A DNA stretch of 64,000 nt from Dirofilaria immitis (lineage: Eukaryota; Nematoda; Chromadorea; Rhabditida; Onchocercidae). Shown one piece after another: positions 1 to 12,703 of this stretch. The stretch lies in contig JAKNDB010000087.1 in the NCBI GenBank assembly GCA_024305405.1, forward strand, positions 496,001 through 560,000, in the 5' to 3' direction. The notes beneath the pieces are model-generated. The model was not told where the DNA came from, did no database searches, and worked only from the letters and a program-made list of their open reading frames with translations. Numbering within the stretch: the first letter of the stretch is position 1; every line of letters starts with the position of its first letter. Position numbers and translations under genes: made by a program.

Positions 1-27
1 TATTTCTTTTCAATCTTATACAACAAT

Positions 28-560
28 ATTTTACTATTCCTTGATATAAATCAATTTTTTTATCAACTGCAACCAAATCTGGAAATGATTATTCTAATCA
101 AGGAAGTCTTCGTCAATGGGTTATCATATTGTGCTATTGTTAAAATTATTATTATCTGTGAAACAAAATAAATAAAAAATTTCACTACATTATATGCGAT
201 GATGGAAAAATACTTATTTATAGAATCAAAATATATTCTTTTATTAACTTAATTCCATCATCATCGCTTTTTATGAAGATAATTCTAAATAATCGACTTA
301 TTTAGAAGGAGACCTAATGTTCTAATAAATATAATTTTTAGCATTTTAGCCACTAAATGATTTTCCATCTGCAGATTTTGAATAGAAAAAGAAATATATA
401 AATATGCTTACAATTTGCATATACAATAATTTTTAATAAATTAACATTTCTATTTTGAATCGATCTTAATAAAGACAATTTTAAAATATTTAACTTTATA
501 TGAATTTCAATATTTCGCTATCAACAAAAATCATTTTCGCAATGAATAATTCATCCGGTC
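28..560 (+). repeat. left inverted arm of foldback element
   Basis: This arm pairs with 1385-1916. Its inner end is around AATGAATAATTCATCCGGT at 541-559, which matches the complement of ACCGAATGAATTTATTCATT at 1385 apart from small differences. Confidence 0.8.
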
Positions 561-1384
561 TCAATGCGATATAATTTAATAGTTGAATGGATGGTGTAAA
601 CAAAGTCTGTAACAAATATAACGCAGCTTTAAAGCAAAGCATGTTGCAAATATTAAATTTCGCGAACAAATTGATAAAACAAAATAAATAAAATATAATA
701 AATGTAATAAATCATGTAACTAATTTCATCATATTCCTTAACGTCATTTTTACGCGTTTGTTTTTTATGTGTCTGCTTGTTATCTTTATCCAACTAAATT
801 CACATCCTTCTTTTACACGTCTAAAAAAAACTAGTTCACATGCAAAATCCTTTATCTGATCATTGTAATTAGATCCATCGCAGCTTCTTTTGTTTTTTAA
901 ATGAACATCTGTTGAAATATTTGCTGCAAACCATTCCTACTAAATATGTTTTGCATTATTCAAAATTGTATAGGTACTCATGATTAAGAAACAAAGGTAA
1001 AAATAAACATTTCTACTCAACCTAGTCGACGGCAACACTACACATCGTCTCCCTTCCACACTGCTTCCCCAACCTGATAATGAAACTTTTCCGACAAAGC
1101 CCAGTTTTTTCTACACAAATTCTTATGGTGCCACGAGCCAGGAAATGTCCGCAACTATAATTCTAAGCGCACAACCGGCAAAGAAAAACTGACGAAGTCA
1201 AAAGTTCTTCTCGACGAAGTCAAAGCAATGAACGCCATTAGATGAAATACTGACCAGAGATGAAACCCGTCGACAACACGAGGCTCAAATAGAAGTCAGA
1301 TTTTTCTGCAATACCAATGTAACTGATAGCAAAATTCAATATTACTATTTAATTTGTTTCCTTTCGAAATTTAGAATGAAATCA

Positions 1385-1916
1385 ACCGAATGAATTTATT
1401 CATTGCGAAAATGATTTTTGTTGATAGCGAAATATTGAAATTCATATAAAGTTGAATATTTTAAAATTGTCTTTATTAAGATCGATTCAAAATAGAAATG
1501 TTAATTTATTAAAAATTATTGTATATGCAAATTGTAAGCATATTTATATATTTCTTTTTCTATTCAAAATCTGCAGATGGAAAATCATTTAGTGGCTAAA
1601 ATGCTAAAAATTATATTTATTAGAACATTAGGTCTCCTTCTAAATAAGTCGATTATTTAGAATTATCTTCATAAAAAGCGATGATGATGGAATTAAGTTA
1701 ATAAGAGAATATATTTTGATTCTATAAATAAGTATTTTTCCATCATCGCATATAATGTAGTGAAATTTTTATTTATTTTGTTTCACAGATAATAATAATT
1801 TTAACAATAGCACAATATGATAACCGATTGACGGAGACTTCCTTGATTAGAATAATCATTTCCAGATTTGGTCGAAGTTGATAAAATAATTGATTTAGAT
1901 CAAGGAATAGTAAAAT
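1385..1916 (-). repeat. right inverted arm of foldback element
   Basis: Reverse complement of 28-560 with scattered substitutions, for example the block around 1840 against the one around 110. The spacer 561-1384 is locally less AT-rich around 1020-1310, but I see no coding potential in it. Confidence 0.8.
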
Positions 1917-3286
1917 GGTATGGCAGAGGAAGCTGATATTCGGATGATCGTTAAGTAATCCCTTATTTTTGTAGCCAACATTTGGATAATTAAGCTTCTA
2001 ATACGATATACTATTCTAACAGCACAACAAACTCAATGATCAAAATTACGATAAAACGAATTTAATGACGATAACAGTATGAAAAAATAATCCAATATGA
2101 CTCCTGATAATCTATCTATCTGACTGACTGACTATATCAATCGATAATGATTTGAATGGTCAGGATCATTAGTAGTTTGGCGGGTCAGTTGTAAGATCAT
2201 AATAGTTACCGCTTTTATTTGGAGCACATAAACATAATTAATAATATGAATCAATTTACAGTTTCGTTATACATAATACTAACTTCCACCAGATTAATTA
2301 TATGTTTCAATTTCTTCAATAATTAAATCTAAAATGAAACTATGAAACTATTTAGTAGTTTTTTGTTAGTATATTAAAACTATACAAGTCAGCTAGCAAG
2401 TAAGCATGTATTTAAAAACAACTGATCTTTAAATCATATATTTCATTCTATTCACTGATTAGGCTTGTATTAGCTAGGACCATAAATATAATGGCCAGTA
2501 AAAAAAAAAAAGAAACCTATTAAGAAATACATATATATATCAAAAATTTATAAATTTAGTATATTATTTTAAAACTGTAAAGTGATGAGCAATGTAAATA
2601 AAAGGATATTTGTACTCTAAATAAATTTGATTTCACTACATAATTTAATTTACGTTGCTTATTAAATTTGTTTTGTAATCAAGTAAATAAGTTCTTCAGT
2701 AAATAAACAATTATATACACTTACAGAAGTCAAATCCTTAGATATGGCTGGGATGTAAAAAGTTGCATAGTGATTTGAATGGAAGTTTTCAAAAAATTTT
2801 TAAAATTCCTGTTAGGTTATTGAAAGTTAGGTCGTGACTATCTGGTTTTTCCGCTATTGGATTTTTGAAAGTTGAACTACTCTTATGTTGGGAATTTCCC
2901 TGTTGGAATTCTAGAAAGATCCTAAATATTAATTTCAGATTATGTCTCTTGTAATATTAATAGATATTCGATTGGACTAATGACTTTATTGTAGCCTCCG
3001 GATTGTAATGCTTATGGTAGTCATTGATTCAATTGAATCAGGTTCTCAATCCAAATAAAACAATGTTCGCTTCAACATTAAACCATGCAGAAGCATTCCT
3101 GAAAAACATTTGTTGTGATCAATGGTACTTGCTACAATCAGTTAAACAATGTGTAAGAGAGAGTGAAATTTGATTTTCTAAAGAGCCATGTTTAAGTTCA
3201 AATGCATCAAGTGACCGTTAATTATATTCTCAAAATTGTGAATGAATGAAATCTTTGTCATTTCGTCGAATTATTATAAATTTTAC
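1917..3286. other. intergenic DNA
   Basis: AT-rich sequence between the foldback element and the first gene. I see no conserved exon on either strand. It presumably holds the promoter and outron of the BARD1-like gene. Confidence 0.5.
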
Positions 3287-3295
3287 AAATTTCAG
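3287..3295 (+). promoter_or_regulatory. candidate spliced-leader acceptor
   Basis: AAATTTCAG ends at 3295, 47 bases upstream of the ATG at 3343. No in-frame upstream coding exon is visible. A TTTCAG this close to a start codon is typical of nematode trans-splicing sites. This is an inference from position and consensus only. Confidence 0.45.
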
Positions 3296-3342
3296 TCGTC
3301 AGCCATCCGATAAGTTACAGTTTATTGGATCATCTTGCAAAC

Positions 3343-6088
3343 ATGTCTTCTGCTGGTAAATTTCATATTTGGTTCTGAAATAAGTTTGAAAATTATAGGA
3401 GTTATTATTTTAGAATTTAAAAATCGAGAAAAATTTAGTTCTGTCCCGAGATCCGATCTGAATTGTTTTCAAATTTCCACCTCAAAATATACTGTTTTCC
3501 TATTACTCTGATACAACAAAACATATTGATTGCAATCGATAACCCTCGAAGATCATTATTCGTTGTTAAAAGATAATTAATATTAGATTTATAGGAATCG
3601 AACTAATTCCTTAGATTGGAAAATATTAATTGATAAAATAGCTGCTTCATTTAATATTCCAATCTTTCAACAGATGTTAATTCTTAATTTTTATTCTTAG
3701 TTAAGGTTTCGTACTACAATTTGCACAGTTTATATGTTAGCTGCTGATGCTTTGATTTTTCAAAATGAATTAAAGTGAAAAATATAGCTTCTAGAGAACT
3801 GAAGATTTACACATTCCAATCATCACAAATATGGAGCGAAATGAAAGATTTAAGTTTTATGTTGTTGAATATATCTGAGTCAAGTAGAGCACTCACCATG
3901 ACATTTTTTAGGACATGTATCAATGAAATCTGTGATGGGAAGTCTTTCTCATTATGTCCACAATGTTTGCTGCCTATTGAATTGCAGCATGTCAGATCAG
4001 CGGCTTTTGCTAATCAACTTTTCCAGAATCTTTTGTCACTGAAGGAAACTCTTGCTAATGTTGGTTCTTTCTGCCATATAGTTTATTCAGAAAGGAGGAA
4101 ATTAGGCTAGTTTTTGGAATTAGATAACTTAGAGACAAAGATTTTTTAGGGAAAAAGTGAAAATTGTATTCGCAATATTTAACAGAAATGATGGTAAAGT
4201 ATTAATACCTCTTACCTGCTTACTTTTTAATTGCCGAAGAGTTCAAAGAGTCGGACCTTAATTTACGTTAGAGTCTTGAAGCAGCGGATATTATCTTTTA
4301 CATCTTAATGTCCAGAGTTATTTATTGACATGATATTTTTATTTGGCAACATACTAAATTGATGATACGAAATATGTTTAGTTGAAAAACACAACAGACA
4401 CGCATAGTATTTCAGTTCGTCATTTCCCAATTTGATCAACAAACTATGCTTAATCTGTTTGAAACTGATGAACAGCGAAGAACAATAGAAGAATTTTGTT
4501 CTACACAGGAAAATACCAAAATCAACGATTATGTTAGTTGTGCAACGATAAATACACAGTCGAAAGAGCTACTTTCAGAGCAAGTCTTTGTATTTTTAGT
4601 TTTTTCTTTTTCTCTCAGAAATTCAATATTTTTTTCAAATTTGATTACAAAATTAATTCGATTTTTGTAGATTGAGCAGTAGTAAAAGATCATATGTTTC
4701 TTAGTAAAGAACTAAATTTATATTTATGATTTTCTGAGAGAAAAATTAAATTAATTTATGATTTTCAGAGCGATTCCCATTTCAAAGAATAATGAATTCG
4801 ACCTCGTTTCGGTAGCGGACGATATTATGCCATGTAAAAAACGGAAAATATTGTTGCTGGAATTTCCGCTCAAAATGATATGCTGATGACTCAGCAGTCG
4901 CATGTTTACGATGAACCAGAAAAATTTCAGTTTTTCAAGGAACCGCCCAAAAATACTTTTGGTAGAACTACAGTAAAGAAAAAAGTAATATATTTTTGAA
5001 AGTTATAACATATATGTTACTGTTCAGATCTATGAATCGATTAGTCGATTTTCTTTCAAATAGATCGTCAAGTTAATTCAGTCAGTCTAGGCCAAGGTTG
5101 CTCAAGGGAATAAGTTATATCCTCTAATTATGGTCTATAATTTCTTTAATTAGTTTCAAGATTGCAATGAGTTGATGGTTACATTTATTATAAAACTTTA
5201 AAATTCCTAATATTTAAATGTTTCTTAACCATAGAAAGATTTCAGTTTAGTAATTCCGAACATGGATTGGAAAGTCGAAATGCCAGGAGTTCGATTACAA
5301 TCCCATTGACAACCCCATCAAGTTCTCATAAATCACCATCTCAACGCTACGAATATAATCTAGTGAATGCTGCTATTCGTGGATCAAAAAAAAGCTTTTG
5401 GAAGCTCTAGAAGTACTAATTCTTTTATAATGTGATGAGCAGAACTTATATAATTGAGTATTATAATCTAAGGAGATCATGTTCCTTCATTTTTTCAATT
5501 ATAGAATGGAGAAGACGCCAATGAAAGTGATAATCTCGGTTTCACGGCGCTTTATCATGCCGCAGCTCATAATTACTCCGAAATTTGCAAAATTTTGGTT
5601 GAAAATGGTGCTCTTATCAATGCACATGGTAGAGTGTAGTTTTGGAAATTTGAAATATTTTTGGCTTCCAAGAAAAATTTTTGACTTATCAAAAAAATAT
5701 TATTTTAACAATATTTGCCCATATTTTGTTGAGACGAATTGGTTCGATGATCACTATAATGAACTGCCTCTTGAAAGATCTTTTATAACATCACAGTTCA
5801 GAAACATGCTACATTAGAAGATCGATATTCTTTCTGATTTTAATATATGTTAATCAAAAATTAAACGTTATAATTAATTTTTAAAGGTTTAATTAATCAA
5901 GTTTTACTTAGGTGGTGAATTATGTGAAACGGCACTTCATGCAGCGGTGTGTTGGCATGCTATTGATACTGTAAAATATTTGTTATCGAGAGGAGCAAAT
6001 CGGCGAGCCCATAACTTGAAAGTAACTTATTTTTCACTGTTTATTATTCAGATATGATTTACAAGATCGATAGTCTCCTTCTTTCTGG

Positions 6089-6126
<38 letters not shown>

Positions 6127-8357
6127 CAAATGCACTACATTATTTGATTAATTTTACTCTGATGATTGCTTTTATCTGTAGAAGAATGCGTTTATCTTTC
6201 ATTATTGTTCTTATATAAAATATTAAAAATTTTGATGAAATAAGAAAAGAAGTTCTAGATTACAGGGTGAAACACCGATGGATTTTATTAAAGATGATGA
6301 AATGCGAGCACTGTTTGGCAGAATAGTTCATCCGGTTGAAATTGGTACTACTATTTAATTTTCTCAAAACATATATGTAGAGAATCATGAAATATTGGGG
6401 TATATCAGTCACGAATATTTGTTTACCTAATGATGTGCAACATCTGCCAAAGAAGTGAATAGCTTATTTCGATCAATGCATAATAGAAGCGTGAATGGAC
6501 ACATTCTAAAAAGCGTCTTAGATTGAGAAATTGTATTCTAAAGCTAAATAGTCTATAATGTTTATTCTTAGTAAATTAAAGAAAATTTATTGGAAATGAG
6601 GTATGATAAGAATTTTTTTAATGATTATGCATAGGACAACTCATCGAAAGAGCCTTGGTCGATTGGTTACATCTAAAAAATAATCTAATTAAAATAATTA
6701 TAATTTTTGATGTAAAAAATACTTCTTGCAGTATATCCCTCTCGGAAATTCAAGCGGCATTCCGTATTTTTATCAACAACATTACCTGATGTAAAACTTG
6801 AACGTGGTACATGTTTCTTCGGCAACCTTTCAAAAGTTGCTGTGAATTTTGAAACTGCAACACATTTAGTTGTTCGTACAGCAGAAAATCGTACAGCAGA
6901 AATCACTGGTACATTTTGCTTGAAGATTTTTCTAACTTTTTAAAAGGGATAATATATAACGGAGTACATGAAGCAACTAGAAGCTTATAAGAATTAAAAA
7001 TGGTTTTTATCAAGAAATGTGCAAGTAGGAACCTGTTCTATTGATTGTAACTTTTAGGGAAATATAATAGCTTTTTTTGCATTAGCCAGTGAATAATTTT
7101 CAGTATATTTTTATTCAGTGATCTATGTATTTTTCTTATAGTTGAAATTCTGGAAGCTATGCTACGTGGACAGTATATTTTAACAAGTGAATGGTTGGAT
7201 GCATGTTTGCAAGCAAATGATATCGTGGACGAAGAGATGTATGAAGTGACGGCAATTAGTCGGGATGGTCAATTACTTGCTCAAAATTCATGTTCTACAG
7301 CTAGAAAAAATTTTGCGAAAATGGTCAATTTGTCTTTCAGTTAATTACTTATACCTAGAAATGGAATTAGTTCCCAGTGACATTTTTTCTTTTTTTTCTG
7401 GTGGCTTTAAAATTCATCTTTCTAATTTATCTAATTCTAATATAATTATCTTTGGCAGCTTTCGAAGAGAGAGCAAGGGTAAATGAAATTTTTTTCTGTT
7501 TTTTCGCCTTCTTCCTTTGTTCTGCAATTTTGCAATGCTATACAGATTTGCAATTTTTGTTTTGATACATTAAGTCTCGTTAGCTAGCAATTTTTTTCTG
7601 GTTTTTCGATGCAGCGAATCTATTAGAAATACTGAAAGATTCGTAGATGTGATCAGCAGTCAAGATAATTTCATTGCATTTATCAGTGTTTAATTAAATC
7701 AGATGAATTTTTATATCATATTGTGCAAAATATGACAGAAAATTTGAATCATCAGAAAATCTTGAGATTTTTAAATGAGATTTCGTAAGAGAAAAATGGC
7801 GAAATTAGCAGGGTCAAGTTTGTGTATCATTTTTGCAAATATTCTTAAAGTTATATATATTTTCAGAAACCAGAGCTTTTCCGAGGATGCCATTTTTATT
7901 TTTGTAAACATAAATATTTACCATATCGAGACAATGAAATCAAAAAATTGGTTCAGTTAGCCGGAGGTGTAATACTCGGAAGAGAACCCAAAGCAGAAGA
8001 ATATATCGAGAGCGGGTTAAGACCTTATCATGCTCAAGGAGTGAAAAATAATTTGATTGAGGTAAATGCGCATCACTGTCTGTTGAATTTTAAATCATTT
8101 GAATTTATTTCATAATTACGGATTCCATAATTCGATGGCAGGTAAATTTTTTAATATATAGTCATTCGCATTAAAAAAATGAAATTTTTTTACAGAGTTT
8201 ACTAATATTTTAGCTTTCCGGTTTGTTCGCTGTATATATGCCAGGTCAGTCTATGCCACAACGAATTGTGAAGCAGAAATTCATCAACCTCGTTACACAG
8301 GTTTGGATAATGGAATGTATCGCGAAGTTCACACTTTTACCACCCGAAAATAGATGA
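3343..8357 (+). CDS. brd-1: BARD1 / BRD-1 homologue, E3 ligase partner of BRCA1
   Basis: BARD1 dimerises with BRCA1 to form a nuclear ubiquitin ligase used in DNA repair. Exons read by eye: 3343-3355, 3786-about 4108, about 4400-4580, 4768-4985, 5225-5406, 5505-5628, 5912-6021, 6266-6344, 6732-6908, 7142-7267, 7459-7478, 7867-8061, 8214-8357. The RING region keeps its C-terminal half (CPQC near 3957), but the first zinc ligands are not visible. Ankyrin repeats follow at 5505-6344 (FTALYHAAAHNYSEICKILV; TALHAAVCWHAIDTVKYLL). Two BRCT repeats occupy 6732-8357 (ILTSEWLDACL; ELFRGCHFYF). The C-terminus VWIMECIAKFTLLPPENR aligns with the human BARD1 end WFIDCVMSFELLPLDS. This domain order is diagnostic of BARD1. 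Two frame jumps occur at A-runs (4836-4841 and 5386-5393), each fixed by one extra A. The short first exon and the 7267/7459 splice are the least certain. Confidence 0.88.
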
Positions 8358-9812
8358 AATCTTCTCCAAAAATTCGAAATAATTTCCTCATTCTTTTTTG
8401 TATCTGTTATATATAAGTACTTAGTAGAATCATTAAAAATTAAAGCCAGTAGTCTAACATTTTGAAGAAAATGAACGAAGATTTCGAATGGCCTAATTCT
8501 TTATTCCTTAATCGAGGATGCCTTCCTTCGCGAACCTTTAGTGCTCTAAACTCATCCATTAATCACAGCCATCATGCAAATCACTTAATCTTCCACAATT
8601 ATGCCACTTAGTTTTTGTATTACGCCGCTAGTAATGGCTCGGGCGATGCCTTAAATAAGCTCTTAAAAATGTTGCTTGTTTTCTTAACTCGCTCAAATTT
8701 TCCAGAAATTATTTGCAGTTACATTTAGGCAATGCTGCTGGAAGTACCACTTCAAATTCTGTTTCAGGAAAGCAAAAGACTTTAATTACATTAAAACTTT
8801 TTTGTTCAAAAATTACGTTCAAAAATGTTCAAAAATTCGAGGGACCAAAAGTATTTTGTGATCAAAAGCAGATCGATTATTATGTTGCAAATGTTTTCCG
8901 GACTTTCCTATATGTGATAAACTTCTCAGAGTATCATATTTTTATATCACCAAAATCTAAAAATATATTTTGGTTCCTGGAAGCATAGCGGGATGATTAT
9001 TATTACTGATTTTCATATTGGCAAACGCACAACTGTCTACCACCATTACTTTTGAATCCTTCAAATTTAAAAAAAAAAACAGAATCAAGAAATGATACAC
9101 AGGATATAGCATTTGTAATATGTTTATTATCAAGAAGCGAGCTGAGGAAATTGAATGTAGAAAAATGCATATGAAATTAAACAATGTTTGCACGGCAAAA
9201 CCTTACATATATGTGTATGTGATACAAGAAAATAAGCTTTCGTATAAAATAATTTACACATTATTTTCCTGAAGTGGTACCATGCATTAAATATATCCTG
9301 AATTCATTGAATTTCGAAGAAACAAGACTAGGCATAAATTACATTCTTTTGAAATCTAATTATGCTGATGAATCTGCCGAACAAAAAAATCGAGCTTAAC
9401 ATCGAAAACATGGAGACTGAAATTGAAGACTTAATGTGTTAAATTTGATTTAAAATTAATGATCTGGTCCACTCTTCCTAGAACATTCAATCATGTTATG
9501 CTTCACCTAATATAGAGCAATTTAAATAAGCTGAAAATTGTTCAACTTATTTTCGATCTATTCGTCATTCATTTATTTTCAGTCCTCAGGATGTCGTTAC
9601 TGCATCTTTTGATTCCAAATTTTCAATGTAGAATATCCATATACAAGGTAAGAAATACTAAATTTCAAATCTGGTTGAAATAAGCTCCGAAATACTGAAT
9701 CTGAGGTTTTTTATTCGAAATTATTAACTGGAAAAAAGACTATCAAAAAAGAGCTTAATATAATGCAAACAGGAAAGTGATGATGAAAGCAAGGCAAGAA
9801 AGCAGGATCATT
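8358..9812. other. convergent 3' intergenic region
   Basis: Lies between the stop of the BARD1-like gene (+) and the stop of the LEPROT gene (-). It should hold both 3' UTRs. Open frames around 8713-8988 and 8957-9193 show no splice context or recognisable protein. Confidence 0.5.
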
Positions 9813-12267
9813 TTACCAAAGTGACATATCGTGTAAGCCATCTTCTTCGAATATTTTGAAATATATCCAAACTGCACCAAAGCAAACAATATTGGCGAGG
9901 AACACAAAAAATACGACAAACCAGGTATCTATAAAAATTGTTGTCCAACAATGAAAAAGTCAAAATGACTCGGATAATAAATAAATTGCGAATAAATCTT
10001 TACTGATACTTGTTCATCTTCACCAGTAAACCATTATATCACTTAATATTTAAAGAAAATTAAAACGTTGCTTTTTAAAAATATCGCCAAATAGAAAGAC
10101 ACGCATAACATCAATATACAAATATATGTAATGTAGTATGCACATAAATGTTCACATTAATAAATAGAGTATGTGATGTTGGCAAAACAATTTTCATGAA
10201 CAATTTTCTCTTTCGTGTCTGTGTGTGTGTGTGTTTGGAATTTTGATTCAGACTGTACCTCATCATTACAGTTATGAATTCTTCAAAAAAATAAAGTATA
10301 TAACTCAGACACGAAAACCTAAAGCAAGTTTTACATGACTTTGATAATTATAGCTTTCCGAATTTCCAATATGGATAATTTGTTCAAATTCTGAATCCTT
10401 TTGATGCAAAATGCATCATTTAATTTTTAAATATCAATAGCAGGAATATTTTTTATTTTATTTTGAAAATAGCGAAAAATCAAATGAAAATATAACGAAA
10501 ATGCTAATTTACAATAAGCATCTAAAGAAAATATATTCTGAACATCACGAGCACTGAAACTGCATGAAAATGCATGCATCTTTATCAACAAGACAAAGTA
10601 AAAATTTTTGGAATTTTAGACATTTATCATGAATTCGCTAATCAAATTTGGAATGATCTTCAGATCAAATTGGCATTTTAATCATGAAATAAGCTATAGT
10701 CCTAAACTACGAATTCGTTGGAAATTTTTTTGACAGCATTTCACTTTTGTAATTAAAAACAGAGGACCTAAAAACATTGAAGTTACTACTTTTTGAACTT
10801 CGTCATAAAAAATCTTGCAAATTAAAAGTGATACAACATGCATTACCGCTGTTTAGTTGGAATAATCGATTTTCATATCGAATTTCCAAAATATTAATCA
10901 GAAGAGTGTTTGGTTCCATCCATTTCCATCATCTTCTCGATGTAAATAAAAATAACTAAGGATCGTCAAAAACATCACCACAGAAGCAAGATTTGCGCAT
11001 AAACATGCCAACCATTTGATCTAAATTAATAAAAAAGCATCACGAGCAGAACATAACTACTACAAGAATAGTACTATAACAGAGAGACAAACAACAAATC
11101 AAAATTTTAGTACTATAACAAAGAGACAAACAACAAATCAAAATTTATCTAACATTCAAATTTCAATCTAAATAAATTCAAATTTAATTAAATCAAAAAT
11201 TTAAGTATTAGATACAAATGAAAACTACACTTCTATATATACATAATATCAGATAATTTACTGACTGATTAATTATTAAATAGAAACACTTAATTTTTGA
11301 AGGTGGATGCTATCAATATTCTATTTACGAGAAAGGATACTAACTAACAGTTTTATGGATTAATTCCATAAATTATTGTCCGAAGAAATAATTCTCCAAT
11401 TGTATAAAAAACATTTCATAAAATATATCTCAGACGAATCACACAAACTTTTCATATTGCGGAAAAATTATGAATTTTTCAGCCATCTTCCTAAGTTTTT
11501 AGTTGACTTCAAAACTATTTCTATCAACTACACATCTTTTATCAATATGATTCGTATAATTCTCAATATTTTTCAATAAAGTAACACAATCCATGCACAA
11601 CCATGCATTCCAGCAGTTAAAAAACCACCAAGCATGCAAAAATTTGAAAAGCATATCAAAAAAAAGGGCAATGATGCAAAATACATCACTGAGTGCTGTC
11701 TAATTTCAATTAAACCTTCCATAAAATTGAAGTTTCCACTACATTTTTTAAATGTTTTCGATAGTTAATAGCAATTTTAAAACTCTAGACAAGTTATAAA
11801 AACTTACTATTCCTGCATGTGCAAGGACCATCGGTAATGCAAATGCTGACACGATAATGCCAGTCGTTATGAACAGTGCAAACTCAATACATGCTGAAGT
11901 GCCGGTCATATCAACATGAGATCGCCGAGCTAGTGATAATGGTATTGGTACCAATACATAGAAAATTATAACAAATAATGGCCACCAAACACTAAACGAA
12001 ATTTTTAATCAATATACTGTTAGATTTCTTTACAATTAAAAAATTTCTCAAAAAAAGATTTATTCCTTCAATTTTATATCTGCAAAAAATGAGAAGGAAA
12101 ATAAACAACATATAAAAAATTATTCCGAATTTATTTCCTTACCCAAACATTGGTAATGCACATCCTAGAACGAGCAGCGTAAGACCAACGACACCGGACA
12201 ATGCTAAGAGTACAACCGCTAAAACAATATCATTTTCTTCGATAAACGACAAGACAAACTGTTTCAT
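9813..12267 (-). CDS. LEPROT / Vps55 family four-pass endosomal membrane protein
   Basis: Vps55/LEPROT proteins are small Golgi-endosome membrane proteins acting in vacuolar/lysosomal sorting and receptor trafficking. Three exons on the minus strand: 12143-12267 (start ATG 12267), about 11804-11991, and 9813-9928. The first ends in the family signature [20 protein letters not shown]. The second contains [16 protein letters not shown] and [20 protein letters not shown], matching human WPLFVLIFHAISPIPHF and YFFTTGIVVSAFGFPVIL. The third has [17 protein letters not shown] and ends [12 protein letters not shown], matching the human end FGRGDDFSWEQW. Length is about 140 residues against 131 in human. 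The strongest donor after the second exon (GTAAGT at 11807) leaves the wrong phase for the last exon; a weaker GT four bases further on fits, so that boundary is uncertain. The 1.9-kb last intron contains a direct duplication at 11069-11147. Confidence 0.88.
11069..11147. repeat. 39-base tandem duplication in LEPROT intron
   Basis: The block beginning AGTACTATAACAGAGAGACA occurs twice head to tail with one or two changes, inside the long last intron of the LEPROT gene. Confidence 0.6.
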
Positions 12268-12568
12268 TATAATGATACTAAGAATAAATAACTACATCTT
12301 TCGTTGCTTCATGCCTTTAATGTTTTTTTAAGAATTAATTTGTTATTTAATGCAAAAAAAAAATGCGAAAGGATAAAAAATGCTGACAAAATGGATGAAA
12401 CAAATATTACTGTAATAATTGCTCTTTGATCAATATTCTCTTTTGCAGAAATTTCGTATATAAGAATAAATAAGAGTATAATGAGTCTCTGTAACTTATT
12501 ATTTTCCAATAAAATGCTACTGTTACATAAGATATTATTATTTCAGGTCATTATTAAGGTTAATAACT

Positions 12569-12703
12569 TCAAAAATACAAAAATACGAAGCGTTTATTAC
12601 GCATTGTCAAAGCGTTATATGATGATAATAGTGCTACCATAATAAGGCTACTAAAGAACAACATCCATGTAATGCTTTCGAGTATTACCTTTGACCCCGC
12701 CAT
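12569..12703 (-). CDS. small single-pass membrane ORF, 44 aa, candidate only
   Basis: An ATG at 12703 opens a 44-residue frame ending TGA at 12569. It encodes a short polar start (MAGSKVILES), a hydrophobic stretch ITWMLFFSSLIMVALL and a basic end (LTMRNKRFVFLYF). It lies about 300 bases upstream of the LEPROT start on the same strand. A possible donor CAAAG/GTAATA right after the fifth codon means the ATG could instead start a spliced first exon. A second open stretch nearer LEPROT (12309-12509) is also hydrophobic but lacks an ATG. I do not recognise a family. Coding status is a guess. Confidence 0.25.
   Translation of the reverse strand: MAGSKVILESITWMLFFSSLIMVALLSSYNALTMRNKRFVFLYF

Larger units (their letters stand above)
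28..1916. mobile_element. foldback / long-TIR non-autonomous element
   Basis: Two arms of about 530 bases, 28-560 and 1385-1916, are near-perfect reverse complements of each other and enclose an unrelated spacer of about 825 bases. The outer ends are ATTTTACTATTCCTTG at 28 and its complement CAAGGAATAGTAAAAT ending at 1916. A handful of mismatches separate the arms, so this is not a simple chimeric read folded on itself. No ORF of useful length lies in the arms or spacer, so a transposase would have to come from elsewhere. No clear target-site duplication is visible at either edge. I infer a MITE-like or foldback DNA transposon of unknown superfamily. Confidence 0.7.

Noticed and set aside
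8713..9193. ORFs between BARD1 and LEPROT
   Set aside because: Low complexity, no splice signals in phase, sits in the convergent 3' UTR region.
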